Assembly: GCA_008694505.1 (NCBI GenBank)
Contig: VZDJ01006585.1
Coordinates: 12,309,863 to 12,373,862, forward strand
Length of the DNA: 64,000 nt
Source of the DNA: Cyanoderma ruficeps
Lineage: Eukaryota > Chordata > Aves > Passeriformes > Timaliidae
Direction of reading: 5' to 3'
Both the position numbers and the translations under genes were made by a program. The notes beneath the pieces were generated by a model. The model was not told the DNA's origin, ran no database searches, and worked only from the letters and a program-made list of their open reading frames with translations. This document shows, piece after piece, positions 1 through 11,405 of this stretch (within the stretch, counting starts at the first letter, position 1; the number at the start of each line of letters is the position of its first letter).

Positions 1-576
1 GCTTGATAAAAAGTTTTCTTTTGTTTTCTATTTTTATAAGAAGACTTTAAGAAAATATGCAGAAATGATCATAAGACCACCCTGAGAACAGTGAAAAAAG
101 CAACAGAAATCTTTAAAGTGACATAAAATTTTAAAAATAAAAGAAAATTGAAAAAAAATAATTACCTGGATAAACAATGATGATACAAGAGAGAGGTGCA
201 TTTTTATATTAGGAATGATAATTCATTGCTGCGAAATAATTAGTAAGTTGATTTGTCTCCAATGGTGATCTTTATTTCTCAATTGCCTTTTATCATATTT
301 AATATCCTTTACATCATCAAAAATTTTGTTTGGTTTTTTTTTTAGCTATCTTCTCTCAGTGGTGGAAACCATCCACCTTATGTCTCAATAAGCAAACAGC
401 CGTACTAAAGAAGATAATGGGAAAGCAATATTTTAACTAATAATATGAGAAGTAAAGAAATTATCTAACAGTTATTTAGCTAGGTGTGGAATAATCTTTA
501 CAACCAATGAACAAAGCAAAGTACCTGATACGAAATTTATAAACATAAAATATAACTGTCTTCATTTTTTTGCCAG
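1..576. other. Unique AT-rich sequence, no feature seen
   Basis: AT-rich sequence with scattered homopolymer runs. I see no repeat family, long ORF or RNA gene. It runs into the splice-acceptor-like tract in front of the candidate exon at 577. Confidence 0.6.
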
Positions 577-686
577 TTCTGCTGTATTCATTTGTTTTGA
601 AGTCACTTATTTTTTGGTCCGTGCAATCCTTAAAAATGTCAGCCCCAATATTGCTGACAAACAGATGATTATTACATCAAGGAAAG
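577..686 (+). CDS. Candidate internal coding exon A of an unrecognised gene
   Basis: Seen: a pyrimidine-rich acceptor tract ending TTTTTTTGCCAG at 576, 110 bp, then an AAG|GTAATG donor. Only one frame is open: one base completes the previous codon, 36 codons follow, and one base (G) is left over. The peptide begins with a hydrophobic stretch (AVFICFEVTYFLVRAIL) that could be one membrane helix, followed by a polar part ending in ITSRK. Two other frames have stops. The end phase matches the start phase of the next exon-like block at 3097, giving an intron of 2,410 bp. I do not recognise the family. Inference: part of a multi-exon + strand gene extending left of the window. Caveat: 36 open codons plus splice-like signals do occur by chance in AT-rich DNA, and no homology search was possible. 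Confidence 0.33.
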
Positions 687-3096
687 GTAATGAAGTTATT
701 TCTCCTTTTTTTTTTTTTAATTTTTAGTACTATAGTGAACATGTATGGTTTATTGAAAATGGTTTTGAAAAAAAATTAAGGAGAAAAGCTAAATTAGAAA
801 TGTCCTTTTTAAGAGACATGAATGCATTATCTAAGTAAAATATTAATACAGTAAAGATTTTAGGTCTGATGTCATATGAATCTTGACTGAAAAGATTTTT
901 TTAGTGAAATCTTTATGTGTTCAAAATATGCATATGGATAAATTAAAATTATGCATATTTATATACGTATAAAAGCAGAAACTTCTATGACCATGAATTC
1001 AACCTTAATACTTGTAGGCTTCTATGTGTGACTTTGGGCTTAACTAGTTTTAAAATAGACTAAAAAGCTTGTAAGTCACCTTTCAGTTTATTTTTGGCTT
1101 TTGGCACATTCTCACTGTTGTATTCCTTTTTCCACTACCTTTTTCTGACAAACTGTAGGTCATGTTAGACAATCTTTTGACCTATAAATTACAGCAGTGT
1201 CTACTGGGTGGTAATAACAATAATTAGACTTTTGAAGTGTGAGCAGAGATGTCCAGCATAAATAGGGTCAAAATGAACATCAAGATACTTTCACAACGTA
1301 AGATATATAATCTGTAGATCAAATCTTAAACAAATTACTATAAACAAATACTTTTCTACAGGTGTTTTTGTGTTCTGCTTGTTTATTTGCTTTGGGAGGT
1401 TGTGTGGATTTTTGTTGTTGGGGGGGGTTTGGTTTTAGTTGTTTCTGTTTTGAGGACTTTTTTTTTTTGTGGTATTCACTTGACTTCAGTTAATAAATAC
1501 TGATATCTGAGAAATGCCTAAAACATCAAGATTATAAATGGTGTTCACAGTAATTCAGTCAGATGCAGAAGTCTAAACTATAGATTCCTACATTAGGACA
1601 GATGTAGCCCATGTTTTTATTCTTCAGTTGGATTAACTCACAATGTCCAAATTCAGACTTCTTGTCTCTTGACCTCACCTTACAAATTTATGCATTCAAC
1701 CCTCTTTTCACCCCTGCTTGGATATTATCATTCTACTGCTTCTTGATTTAATACTCATTTAGAGTCATACAAATGTTCTTTATTTTAGCAGCTTTGGTAC
1801 TACGTGATTTAACATGAAGTGTTTACTTTCTGTCAGAGAAGACCATAATATTCTTACCTATAATTTCTACTGAGCTGATTGAAAAATTCACTTTTTTTTT
1901 TGCTTGAACATTCTGGCTTGTTAACCTGTGAAATTTTCATCTGGAAACTATTTTGTTTGATGACCTTTTAACAGTATTTCTGTTAAACATATAGTATTTC
2001 TCTATATATCTGTATATTTAGATCAGATGAATCCTGTCATAAACCCCTTCCTGAATTGCAATACACATAAATTTTATAGAACAGTTAATGTCTTTTCTGG
2101 TAACATCATTTTTTTCTTTTTTTTCCTATAAGATTTAATGTATTTTTGGATGAAAATTCAAATATCTAATTTCTAATACCAAAAGCTGCTTTTGGTAGGC
2201 TGATTTCTGACAGTCAGCCCTGCCTAGTTTTAAAGCTTCAATAGGGATATTTTGTGGTTTAGGAAAAGCACCCCCTACTTTAGCTGTCTCACTGACAGGC
2301 TCCAAACAATTCTGCTGCTTGCTCATCCTCCCCATCCCTTTCGTCCTGCTCCATGTGGCACAAAAGACAAAGATCACAGGTTGTGATAAGGACAATTTAC
2401 TGGAAAAAAGAAAGGAGATAAGAAAGTCCCTTTTCCTCTCATCTAATGTGAGGTAGCAAAATAACTTTCAAGTCCTAGCCATGTGCCTTCCCAGCTACTG
2501 CAGAAATTTACCCAGTCCCAGCCAGAACCAGAACAGTATAATACATTTATTAAGGTCTGCCTGATATAATGCACTATTATTTTCCAGAGTTTCCCAGACT
2601 GCTAGTTCAGCTGTCCACAGCTGTCAGTTAACTTTTGAAGATTCTTTGAAACAGATCAGTTCTAAGTTGTACTCAGAACATGTCACTCTGGCACATTTCT
2701 AAAACACCTCTAATATGCTTTACCTCTGCCTTATGATTTTCATATCCTGTCAAACCACCTCTACACCAATGACTATATATATATATGTTTTACTCTGCAT
2801 GTACTCTATTGCCTCATTTCTTATTGTTTTGCAAAATAATTTTTTTCTGTTTTGCCAGTCTTATGTGTTGGGTTGATTTCAGGAAACAAATTTTTACTAC
2901 TCAAAAAAAGAATTGCCTCCATCCCTCTTTAGGTGATACTGTAAAATCATGTGCTTCTGTGCAGGTTTTTTTTAACACAGGAAAAATTACTATCCACAGC
3001 ACAGTACTAATACTGTAATAGCTGCTGTGACATAGGGCCCTGTTATATGCAGGAAGTTAATGAGGCCTAACCACTCCTATTATTTTATTCTGTCAG
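687..3096. other. Gene-free stretch, possible intron between exon-like blocks
   Basis: AT-rich sequence without a recognised repeat. It contains a T/G-rich tract at about 1381-1465 with an eight-G run, and a short TA run near 2775. If the flanking blocks are exons this is an intron of 2,410 bp; a CTAAC branch-point-like motif lies just before its 3' end. Confidence 0.45.
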
Positions 3097-3204
3097 CAAG
3101 ACAACAAAAAGGTACTGAACTAAACAAAACAAGGAATCAGAAAAAAGAATTCCAAAGTGAGATAAGTGAATTCATACCAAGTAATAATGTCTTAGCTCAT
3201 TCAG
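3097..3204 (+). CDS. Candidate internal coding exon B, in phase with exon A
   Basis: Seen: a CTAAC branch-point-like sequence, a pyrimidine-rich tract ending TTCTGTCAG at 3096, 108 bp, then a near-consensus donor TCAG|GTGAGT. Two frames have early stops. The third is open throughout (two bases, 35 codons, one base), so the block starts and ends in phase 1 and joins exon A's leftover G without breaking the frame. The peptide is polar and charged (KGTELNKTRNQKKEFQSEIS is part of it) and looks like a linker or cytoplasmic tail. No family recognised. Both splice sites are among the best in the window. Inference: a cytoplasmic segment after a membrane helix. A non-coding exon or chance match remains possible. 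Confidence 0.36.
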
Positions 3205-4860
3205 GTGAGTTCTGCTGGTAATTGCAGTAGGGGCACCAATCATATTGCAAATTGGACTTGAAAGATCATGGAGTATGGTACTGATTTCAGGTGTACAAAA
3301 TATTTAAAAGACTCTCAAATAAAAGTGACCTACTTGAAAGTAATGCTGTGACAAAGAACAAAAAAAACCCAAAAAACAAACNTAGTTCTTGAAAATTTAG
3401 TGAATTAATCATTGCTGCAAGGCAAAACTCATTTCAGTATTTTGAAACAATAAAAGTTGAAACATGGATCCTCTACCTGGGGAAATCCCAAATACATAGA
3501 CTCCTGGAGGCTAGGATGCAATATAAAGAGAAATATTAGTTGTATACTACCTGCTGCTTATATTCTTTTACAAATAATCTTCAACATGTTCTGGAAGAAT
3601 AAAAGTATTGGTTAAAGGGAATTTTTTTTATATACATTGCATTATCATTTTGAAGGTTCCTTATTCTTCAAATTGCTTAAACGTCCTTCATCATCTGCAA
3701 TAATTTAATATAGAGTCTAAAATCATAGAACATTTTCACTCTAAATTCTATATTTTTAAATTGAAGGTTTCATTTACACACCATATTATTTTTACATACT
3801 CTTGATATATTTTCTATTTCACAGATTAAATAAAACCTACATAAATGAAGCAGCAATATCAAATGACACTTTCATATTTCTACTTTAGACATAAAAATGT
3901 TTGCATTATTTAAATGTTTATGTTATCATAAATATAAATTATTTAACAGTCTTTCACTAAGTTTTTAAAAAATATTTATTTTAATTTTTATTCTGATCAG
4001 ATTTATTATCAATAAATCAGTGGGTATGGATGAATGTATAAAGAAGCAATGTGTAAATATGAATGGAAATAACTACTTTATTCCTTCTCTTCACCTACCA
4101 CTGTATTTTGAAGGCAATAGCAGAGATGTCTTGGTCTGTCTGAGAGGAATGAAAAAGTGTACTTTGATAGTAATATAACATTTCAAAATGTGTATGCTGC
4201 TTTTTTTTCAATTTGACTACATTTGAATTAATTTGTAGACTATCTCCCCAATGAGTACTTTAGCCTTCACTCTGACTTTCCATGAAAACTCATTTTTCCA
4301 GTGATATTTTTACCTTGACTACTGTATTTGGTTCCCTTCTCTTTCAATTTAATTCAGCTGGTAATGAAGAGATACTAGATGTCAATGCAAATGTGAATCT
4401 GGGTTTTCTAAAATTTATTATTTTTTATCCTTCTCTCCTACAAACAAAAGAAGGTTTCTGTTTCCTTATGTGCAATTCAGGCCCCTTGGGGTGTCTAAAA
4501 AAAGCATTTTACTCCAAGTCATTTAGGTAACTGAATTGTTCTCCTGACTCCTCACTAACTTAGATTAAGACATCCACCTTGTAAACATCTGAAGATGTGT
4601 CTGTACATATATGCAAAACCAAGAAAATCCAAACAGATGAAAACAAACAGAAGAAACCCATAAACCTCCTTAGTTTACTTCACTGAAAAATCAATCAACT
4701 AAGACATAACTCCTTAAAATATTCCCTTACTGATTCACTGTGTAGTTTCTTTCTTTGTGAATCTTTGTAACAAAATGTATGGTGTACAGAAGATATTTAG
4801 CGTACAAAATGTGAAAAAAAACCCCAAACCCCAACAATTTCTGTCATCCTTCTCTACAAA
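3205..4860. other. Unique AT-rich sequence, no firm feature
   Basis: Very AT-rich, with a single N at 3382. An 82-codon frame ends near 4530 and holds an acceptor-like site (TTTAATTCAG|CT, about 4358) in the phase that would follow exon B, but it has no good donor, so I do not call it. Confidence 0.5.
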
Positions 4861-5045
4861 CACTGCATTTACACGGTGGGTGTAAATCCCTGCCTGGGGT
4901 GCCATAAATGCTGGGTTCGAAGAGTGCTCTGAGTGTGTCCCGCCCTCAAAGGAATTGTGATCTCTGCAGCTCCCCCCACACCTTATCCTTTCGAAATTGT
5001 AGCAAGTCCAGAGAAGGGCAACAAAGCTTCTCATAAACTGTGGTT
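4861..5045. repeat. GC-richer block with a tiny CR1-like shard
   Basis: This block is clearly richer in G+C and CpG than its surroundings. About 30 bases from 5005 (AAGTCCAGAGAAGGGCAACA...) match the CR1 segment that also appears at 21236 and 24375. The rest is not recognised. A GGTTCGAA string near 4914 resembles a tRNA B box, but no cloverleaf was found. Confidence 0.3.
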
Positions 5046-6763
5046 TTCTTTGGAAGACCAGAAATGGTGTCAGTGGAAATCTTCATTTCTCTTAGAATCA
5101 GGATATGCTCTTGAGGAATCATGAAGTGGATTATATTCCAGATCAGTCCTGTTCCATTGTAGAGTCATAAAATAAAACGTGCTTTGGATTCAAATCCTAC
5201 CCTTAAAAATGTACAGAGAAAAACCAATATTTTTTTAATATAAATCACAGAATGACTGTTACTGCCTAACCAAATTTCGATGACTTTTAAATGTTTTTTT
5301 AAAAGTGAGATTAAATATAATACATCATCAGAATTAAACAGTAGATTTAAGTCATATCTTAAATCTAAGAGTCTAAGGTGTTATAACTTTTCTTTGTCTG
5401 ATTATGAGTGAGAATTGGAAGTCTATATGATTATCAATCCATAAAATCAAAATTGTCCACAGTTACAGACAAGACAAAAAACTGAGTGGCAGCAAACATT
5501 TAATCAAATACTGAGAATCTCCAAAGTTCTGGAATTTGCTAGTTAGCCAATGGTTATCAAATAGAACATCTGATAGAGCCATGTTATAAGCATTACATGT
5601 GAAAATGGGATAATGAACCACACAAAGAAAGTCAGAAAACCTTGTGTTTGCCGTAGTACTCTTTCCACCGCTGTTTGGGTCTTCTCTGGTACTACCCACT
5701 TTTATTTTTAAATTCTCCTTCTGTAATAGAATACTACTATCCCATGGGGAATCACATCAGTGATGAATAAGTGTGCGACATATCTATTTCCTAGCTTCAT
5801 ATCTGTAATTTCCCATGCTATACCTGATTAAAATAAAAGAGTGGAAGAAAGAAAGACCATTAAAAGAAAAAGAAAGGAAAAAATCAGACGGCTGAGAGAA
5901 AAGATTTAGACTTAAATGAGAACCACAGGAGAAAAAAATACAGAAATAAATTCCAGGAACTAGGAAAAAAGAGGATTTAACAGACAAAAAAATATTTAAA
6001 AAAAACCATAGGGATCATATTTAAATTAATATAATATGATATATATAGATCAATGACTTAAAAAGATCAATACTGTCTCACTTATTTAAATTGTGTTTAC
6101 CACTCTGTAGCAGGTGTAGATGGCACATTTTGTACTACAGTGACAGGATAAAGGCTATAAATTGAAACATAAAAATTCATTCTGTCAAGCAATATTGTGG
6201 AGTAGGGCAATTGAAGGATTTTTATGTGAAATGGCCGCTGCCATATTTACCTGCTACCAGAGAACAATTGTATTGATTTTTTTGGACACCTTTTACATCT
6301 CTACAAATTAGCTTCATCCTTGCAGCTTTCTTTTCTTTGGGTTTGTGGATTGACTTGTGAGTGGAGATCAGCGATGTGTGATGTTAGTATTAGAGATTTC
6401 ACATCCTGGTATTAGAAGAAAATACTGTATCTGAAATATGACCCATGTCTGATGATCCATGGTTCTGCAACTTTAATAGTCTTCAGTATGATTACAAATC
6501 CCAGATGAGAAGGAGATGATATCTACCCATGCAGAACTCCTTGCCCTTTTCTTTAGTTTGTTTCTGACACTCCCCCTAGCTCATATAGATCAGTTCAAGT
6601 ACCTTACAACAAATCACAGAGTGTAACATGGCTGGTGCTCATGTTATACACATACATAAAAGACTGAGGTTAGAGTAGGAAAACAATATAAATAGACATA
6701 CATGGATTTAGCAGGGTAACTCAGAGTGTCTAAAACCACACATCTTCCAACTCCTGCTCACAG
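5046..6763. other. Unique AT-rich sequence, no feature seen
   Basis: No repeat family or convincing ORF. A purine-rich stretch at about 5838-5995 gives serine/phenylalanine-rich shadow frames on the minus strand. Confidence 0.5.
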
Positions 6764-6825
6764 GACTAGCAAGCCCACTGCAAAAACCACAGCCTCTTTC
6801 CTGTTCCTTAACTACTCAAATCAAG
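6764..6825 (+). CDS. Weak candidate exon C following exon B
   Basis: Seen: a pyrimidine-rich acceptor tract (CATCTTCCAACTCCTGCTCACAG, ending at 6763), 62 bp, and an ATCAAG|GTGAGG donor. Read in the phase left by exon B, two bases complete a codon and 20 codons stay open, ending in phase 0. A second frame is also open, so the phase match is weak support. The peptide is proline- and serine-rich with no recognised motif. I list it only because both splice sites are strong and it lies next in line after exons A and B. It may be chance. Confidence 0.18.
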
Positions 6826-7490
6826 GTGAGGAATAGTAGAAAGAAAAGAAGCTGAAGAACATACACCATCCCTGCTGAAGTCCTGTTTCTTTTCTTGACC
6901 TGTTCCATGTTCTCACATTGGAATTGTAACCTCCAGTCTAATGTGAATAACTTGACTTCAAAAGACAAACAAACTACGTAAATTACCACAAGGAGTTCAG
7001 GGTATTGGAAGTGAAGGACAATTCCTCTTTAGAGGCCAAAGATGCTAATCTCTCTAGTGAACAATGAAAATACGTTACAGAGGTGATTCCAGAAAGCCAT
7101 GTCTGTTCTACCTATCTGATTTCTGTTTTATTAACATTAGTGTATTTCTAAATTTTTTTGTTGTTGTCATTGTTGTTTGCTTGGCTTTTTCCATTTGATT
7201 TTTCTGAAACAAACAAACCTCAAAACAAAACTATGAATGGTTTCTTTTATTTCTGTGAGCTGAAGTAGAAGAGAGGTTATAGAATGAAATTACTGCTTAT
7301 TCAGCACTGATTTGTCAACCCTTCCACAATATCTGGAAAGTACTTTGTGAACATTATTAGGAAAAGAAACAAAGAATCCCAAGATCATTTTAGAGGATTT
7401 TTTAAAACACACAATAAAACATTTCAGGACATGAAAATATAGTCACTAATGTACTTAAATGCCATAAAATAAAGTCCTAGAAGAGAAAAT
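6826..7490. other. Unique sequence, no feature seen
   Basis: Ordinary AT-rich DNA up to the microsatellite. Nothing supported. Confidence 0.5.
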
Positions 7491-7496
7491 AAAAGG

Positions 7497-7655
7497 CTCC
7501 TTCCTTCCTTCCTTCCTTCCTTCCTTCCTTCCTTCCTTCCTTCCTTCCTTCCTTCCTTCCTTCCTTCCTTCCTTCCTTCCTTCCTTCCTTCCTTCCTTCC
7601 TTCCTTCCTTCCTTCCTTCCTTCCTTCCTTCCTTCCTTCCTTCCTTCCTTCCTTC
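7497..7655. repeat. (TTCC)n microsatellite, about 40 units
   Basis: An essentially perfect TTCC tract on the + strand (GGAA on the other) runs for about 158 bases and stops at an N (7656). An imperfect pyrimidine-rich tail continues to about 7730. The strand asymmetry gives long lysine/glutamate/glycine/arginine shadow ORFs on the minus strand, which are artefacts. Polypurine-polypyrimidine tracts of this length can form triplex DNA and mutate readily in length. The N suggests that the assembled length is uncertain. Confidence 0.97.
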
Positions 7656-7730
7656 NTCTCCTTAATCCTTTTTCTCTTCCTCCTTCCTCTATTCTTTCCT
7701 CCATTCCATCTTTTCCTTCTTTCTTTACTT

Positions 7731-8318
7731 GTAGTAAAATGTAAAACTTTATAAAGAAATTCTTCTTTAAGACATAAATCAATGTGGTCCCATAAATGAA
7801 TGATGTTCAGTGTAAACCCACACATAAATTCATATAAGATTGTATTTTCTATCACAAGAAGTTTGAGTTAAAAAAAGACAAAGATTATAGAAAAAAGAGT
7901 TACAGTGTAGTAATAGCAAGTCAGAATATATGAGGGAAAGAAAAGATGAGTGGTACAACAATAATTTTCCATAATATATAATTTCCTTTATCATTAACTT
8001 TTTCCTCCAAGAAAGTACTTTTTTCAAATTTAGACTTAAATTTATAGCTAAAAGAATTAAAACTATTTCTTCCTATGTAAGTGAAATCCTACAGCTAGAA
8101 AGCACCTGAAAATATCTTTAGAAATCCAGCTAACATCAAATCAGTCCAAGTACAATTAATGGAAAAGTTCCTTTGAGAATATTTCAAAAACAAATATGCA
8201 AATATGATGCAATCCATCAAATTATAGATGTCTCCAGAGGGAGTTTGTTGGGCAGAAGGAATTAGCTGGACTTAGACATGGTTCAGATATGAAAATCTAA
8301 ACAGAAGGCTGAGCTGAA
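7731..8318. other. Unique AT-rich sequence, no feature seen
   Basis: No repeat family, ORF or RNA gene recognised. Confidence 0.5.
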
Positions 8319-8453
8319 GATGTATATATATATATGTATATATATATCATCACTTATGAAGATAGATAAATAGATAGATAGATAGTGTCAGTAAAGAATG
8401 GAATTTTGCCTTCTGTTGAATTACAGCAGTTAANAGACAGACAGACAGACACA
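8319..8453. repeat. Compound microsatellite: TA/ATGT, GATA and GACA runs
   Basis: Three short simple repeats lie within 135 bases: alternating TA with TATG interruptions (about 8321-8348), a GATA run (about 8360-8386), and a GACA run (8435-8451) that starts beside an N at 8434. The GATA and GACA runs are separated by about 50 unique bases. Confidence 0.9.
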
Positions 8454-9422
8454 TTATATACCTTTGTAACAGGTAGTTAAAACTACCCTCGTATTAAACA
8501 AGCTAGACTAAATAATTTTGATTCCCTTCACTGTGAACAGTCAAAATGAATATTCTGAGCCTTTGGCCAAATCATGATACCTAAGGAGATCCCATTTTCT
8601 TTCTGTCTAAAATCTTTTCAATGCATTGGTCAATTCCAAACATTTAAGAGAGAGACAGTATTCCTCTGAATCTCAGTATTCCTCTGAATTTCATTTAGTG
8701 AAATTTCTGGCTGGGCTGGGAAAAAACTGCATATGTTCCCACTGACAGAAAGGCAGAATGAGAACAAAATTATCTGCTCTGTTTGGCAGTTAAGTTCTTG
8801 CCCGTCTTTTCATCTATACCAATTTACATCAACCAGCATTAGGACTGAACTATTTATATGAGTGACTGTATTTTGCCCAGCCAGCAGCAGTAATGATATT
8901 GCAATTATAATACCTCAAAAAGTATCACATTAAAATCATTTTAATGTCCTGAAAATGCATTTTCAATACTAGCATGACTAGTATGGAGGTGCAGACAAGT
9001 ACAGAGCGGCAGACAAGTATAAACATTATGAGTTTCTCAAGCTATACCTATCCTACTAAACAAAAGAGGGTAAAAGTAAAATGTACACTGCATTCTCATA
9101 ATTCCTGTTGCAGTCTCAGCATACCTGCTACTTGTTAACTTGCTCCCTACATCAGTTCAACAACTATCTTTCCCTTAAAAAATGTGGAGGCTTTAATCAG
9201 TGGATTCTTAGCTTCACCTCCAAAGACAGTTGTGATAAGCTCTACTTCTCTCTTTATCAAATGTATATTTTTCCATCTCTTATATGCTCTCATGCCACAA
9301 CCAGATGCAAGCAGTGCATACTTTCAGGTTCATGATAAAAAAAGTAAATTTAAAACACTCTTGGTTGAGTGTCACACCGTGACACCATTAGGCCTAACAA
9401 CGAAGTGAGGAAACTGTACAAA
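8454..9422. other. Unique AT-rich sequence, no feature seen
   Basis: Overlapping short ORFs at 9108-9408 have no recognisable motif. Nothing is supported. Confidence 0.5.
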
Positions 9423-9500
9423 ACAATATCATATTACACAGAACTATGGTGTATATCTGTGTATCAGAGTTACACAGATACACAATATCATATTACACAG
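9423..9500. repeat. 19-bp direct repeat flanking a small hairpin
   Basis: ACAATATCATATTACACAG occurs exactly at 9423-9441 and 9482-9500. Between the copies lies an inverted repeat with a perfect 9-bp stem (ATCTGTGTA at 9455-9463, TACACAGAT at 9471-9479) and a 7-base loop. Direct repeats around a hairpin could mark a small duplication or a tiny non-autonomous insertion, but no target-site family is recognised. Confidence 0.85.
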
Positions 9501-10974
9501 CTGAAGAGGTCCTGCACAGAATCCAGTGGAGATCCAGAGCTGGGTGCTGTGCCATACAGATGAAATCATTCTTCACAAGAAGGAGTTGAAATCTTTCTGA
9601 ATGAATTCCAGTGGACATTGCTACTCGATCTTTTGGCTGAGGATTGGTTTCACTTGAAGCAGTGTGCCTATGAAGTTGCTCCCTTTTACCATATTCTCTC
9701 TTCTTGAAGATAGAGGGTGTGCACAAAAGAAAGAAGAAAATATCTGTTCTTGTGATTTTCATTCTATTGTTAAAGGATCATATCTGTTCCTTCTTTGTCA
9801 CCTGCCAGCAAGCTATTCAGCAATCCTCTGATTTCATTCCGTAATTGCCACACTAATTACTGTTCTTCATCTCCTCTTATTTATGTAGAAACTTGGAGTT
9901 AGTCCAGAAGTTTCTCAAGGACAATGAGGAGCTCTTCCAGCTGGGGAGTTGAAAGGAGGCAGAAGCTGAAGCCAAACTCTCATCCTGTTTTTCCTTTCCC
10001 TGTTATTGGAGAAAGGATGAATGCTATTGAGCAGTGTCCTAATGTGCCTGCTGTTTCTTGGAGGGGTTTTTGTGTCTGTTTTTTNTTGGTGAACCTAGAT
10101 CGTAAATGCATTACAATTTTTAAATACATAAAGATTTAATAAAATAATTTGTTCCATGATTCTATAATTCAGAGCTAGGAGTAATTTATTTCAAAGTTAA
10201 CCCTTTGGGGTTTACATCCCTCTCTCTCTCTTTCCTCCCCTACAAAGAAACAAACATTTTCTGAATTTTTGATTGAGTATATGAAGCCAAGAATACAGGT
10301 TTTAAAAAACATAGGAAAGACAGAGTAATTTAGACTAGATAATTCCAGGACAATTATGCTAAGGATATTTAGTTTTATGCAGAAATGAAACATGGCTGCA
10401 AACAGACATACTTTCCAGACTAAAGACAAAAGTCCCGACTAAATTGCTACAATTGCTCACCTGCAAAGACTCACTTACTTTTCAACTTGTATTTTTTAGA
10501 ATAAAAAGTATGATGGTACCTATGATCCTATGCCATTGGCATGTCACAGTACAGGAACTTGCTTGCCATGGAGCAAGACCAGCTGAGTGTATAGTCATAT
10601 TTGCTTGTTTTCCATGAGACCCACAGCACTCTTTCCCCCCCTTTTTTACCCTTGCAAAGTCCAGTGTAACCTCTAAGGCTTATGATTGAGGAGTTCCTTT
10701 ATACAGCCCAACAGTCAGCAAGCAGATGTATGATCCTTTTCCTTGTCTCTATTGCTTCCTAGGCTTTAGGAGTTGAGTATACAGCCATTCTCTGAGGTTT
10801 GGTTTTGGTTTTTTGGGAGGGGATGTTTGTTTCTTTGGCTGGTTAGCTGAGGTTTTTTTTTAATTTCCCCACCTCATATTTGTTTGGTTTCTTTTCTGTA
10901 CTAATTAACCAAAATATCTTTGGCTAACAAATCAGATATCTTTATATTTCAAGAGTCTACATACACTTCACATA
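9501..10974. other. Unique sequence, minor simple repeats only
   Basis: Holds a short TC run (about 10219-10233), an N at 10085 and a G/T-rich patch near 10795-10860. No gene or transposon recognised. Confidence 0.5.
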
Positions 10975-11100
10975 CCACAAATGCTTACAGGAACTGTCAC
11001 TAAAAGTAATAAGACTGGAATTACTCTTCCACAAATGCTTATAGAAAGATTCCACAAAGAAATTATAACTAAAAGTTATCAAACTGGAATTACTCTTCCA
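10975..11100. repeat. Diverged local tandem duplication, two units
   Basis: Unit 1 (10975-11028) and unit 2 (11029-11100) both begin CCACAAATGCTTA and end with ACTGGAATTACTCTT after a shared (A)ACTAAAAGT-type core. Unit 2 is about 18 bases longer. This is a simple local duplication with divergence. Confidence 0.8.
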
Positions 11101-11190
11101 TTTACATATTTTCAAAGTTGTTTATACTGAAGCTGCTCAGCCTGGTCCATTTAGTTTTGTTAAAGAGTAATAACTACTTCCTAAGAAAAA

Positions 11191-11405
11191 TCACAGAATC
11201 ACAGAATCATAGAATGGATAAGGTTGGAAGGGTGTAATCTGGTCCCATTTCCCTGCTCAAGCAGGGTCGTTCTAGACCACATGGCCTAGGATTGTGTCCA
11301 GATGGTTCCTGAATATGTCCAGTAAGGGACACTCCAGAACCTCTCTGGACAATCTGTGCCAGTCCACAGTCACCCGCACACTGATAAAAGTTCTTTCTCA
11401 TAAAA
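11191..11405 (-). mobile_element. CR1 LINE 3'-end fragment
   Basis: Starts with TCACAGAATCACAGAATCATAGAATGG, the reverse complement of the CR1 3' terminal repeat, followed by the antisense CR1 3' UTR. It ends where the match fades, at about TTCTTTCTCA. It is a typical 5'-truncated, diverged copy with no coding capacity. Confidence 0.9.

Noticed and set aside
4900..4925. tRNA B-box-like GGTTCGAA string
   Set aside because: No A box at proper spacing and no acceptor, anticodon or T-arm pairing could be drawn.
7424..7855. 143- and 101-codon minus-strand frames rich in KEGR repeats
   Set aside because: They are translations of the TTCC microsatellite and its flanks, and include an N codon.
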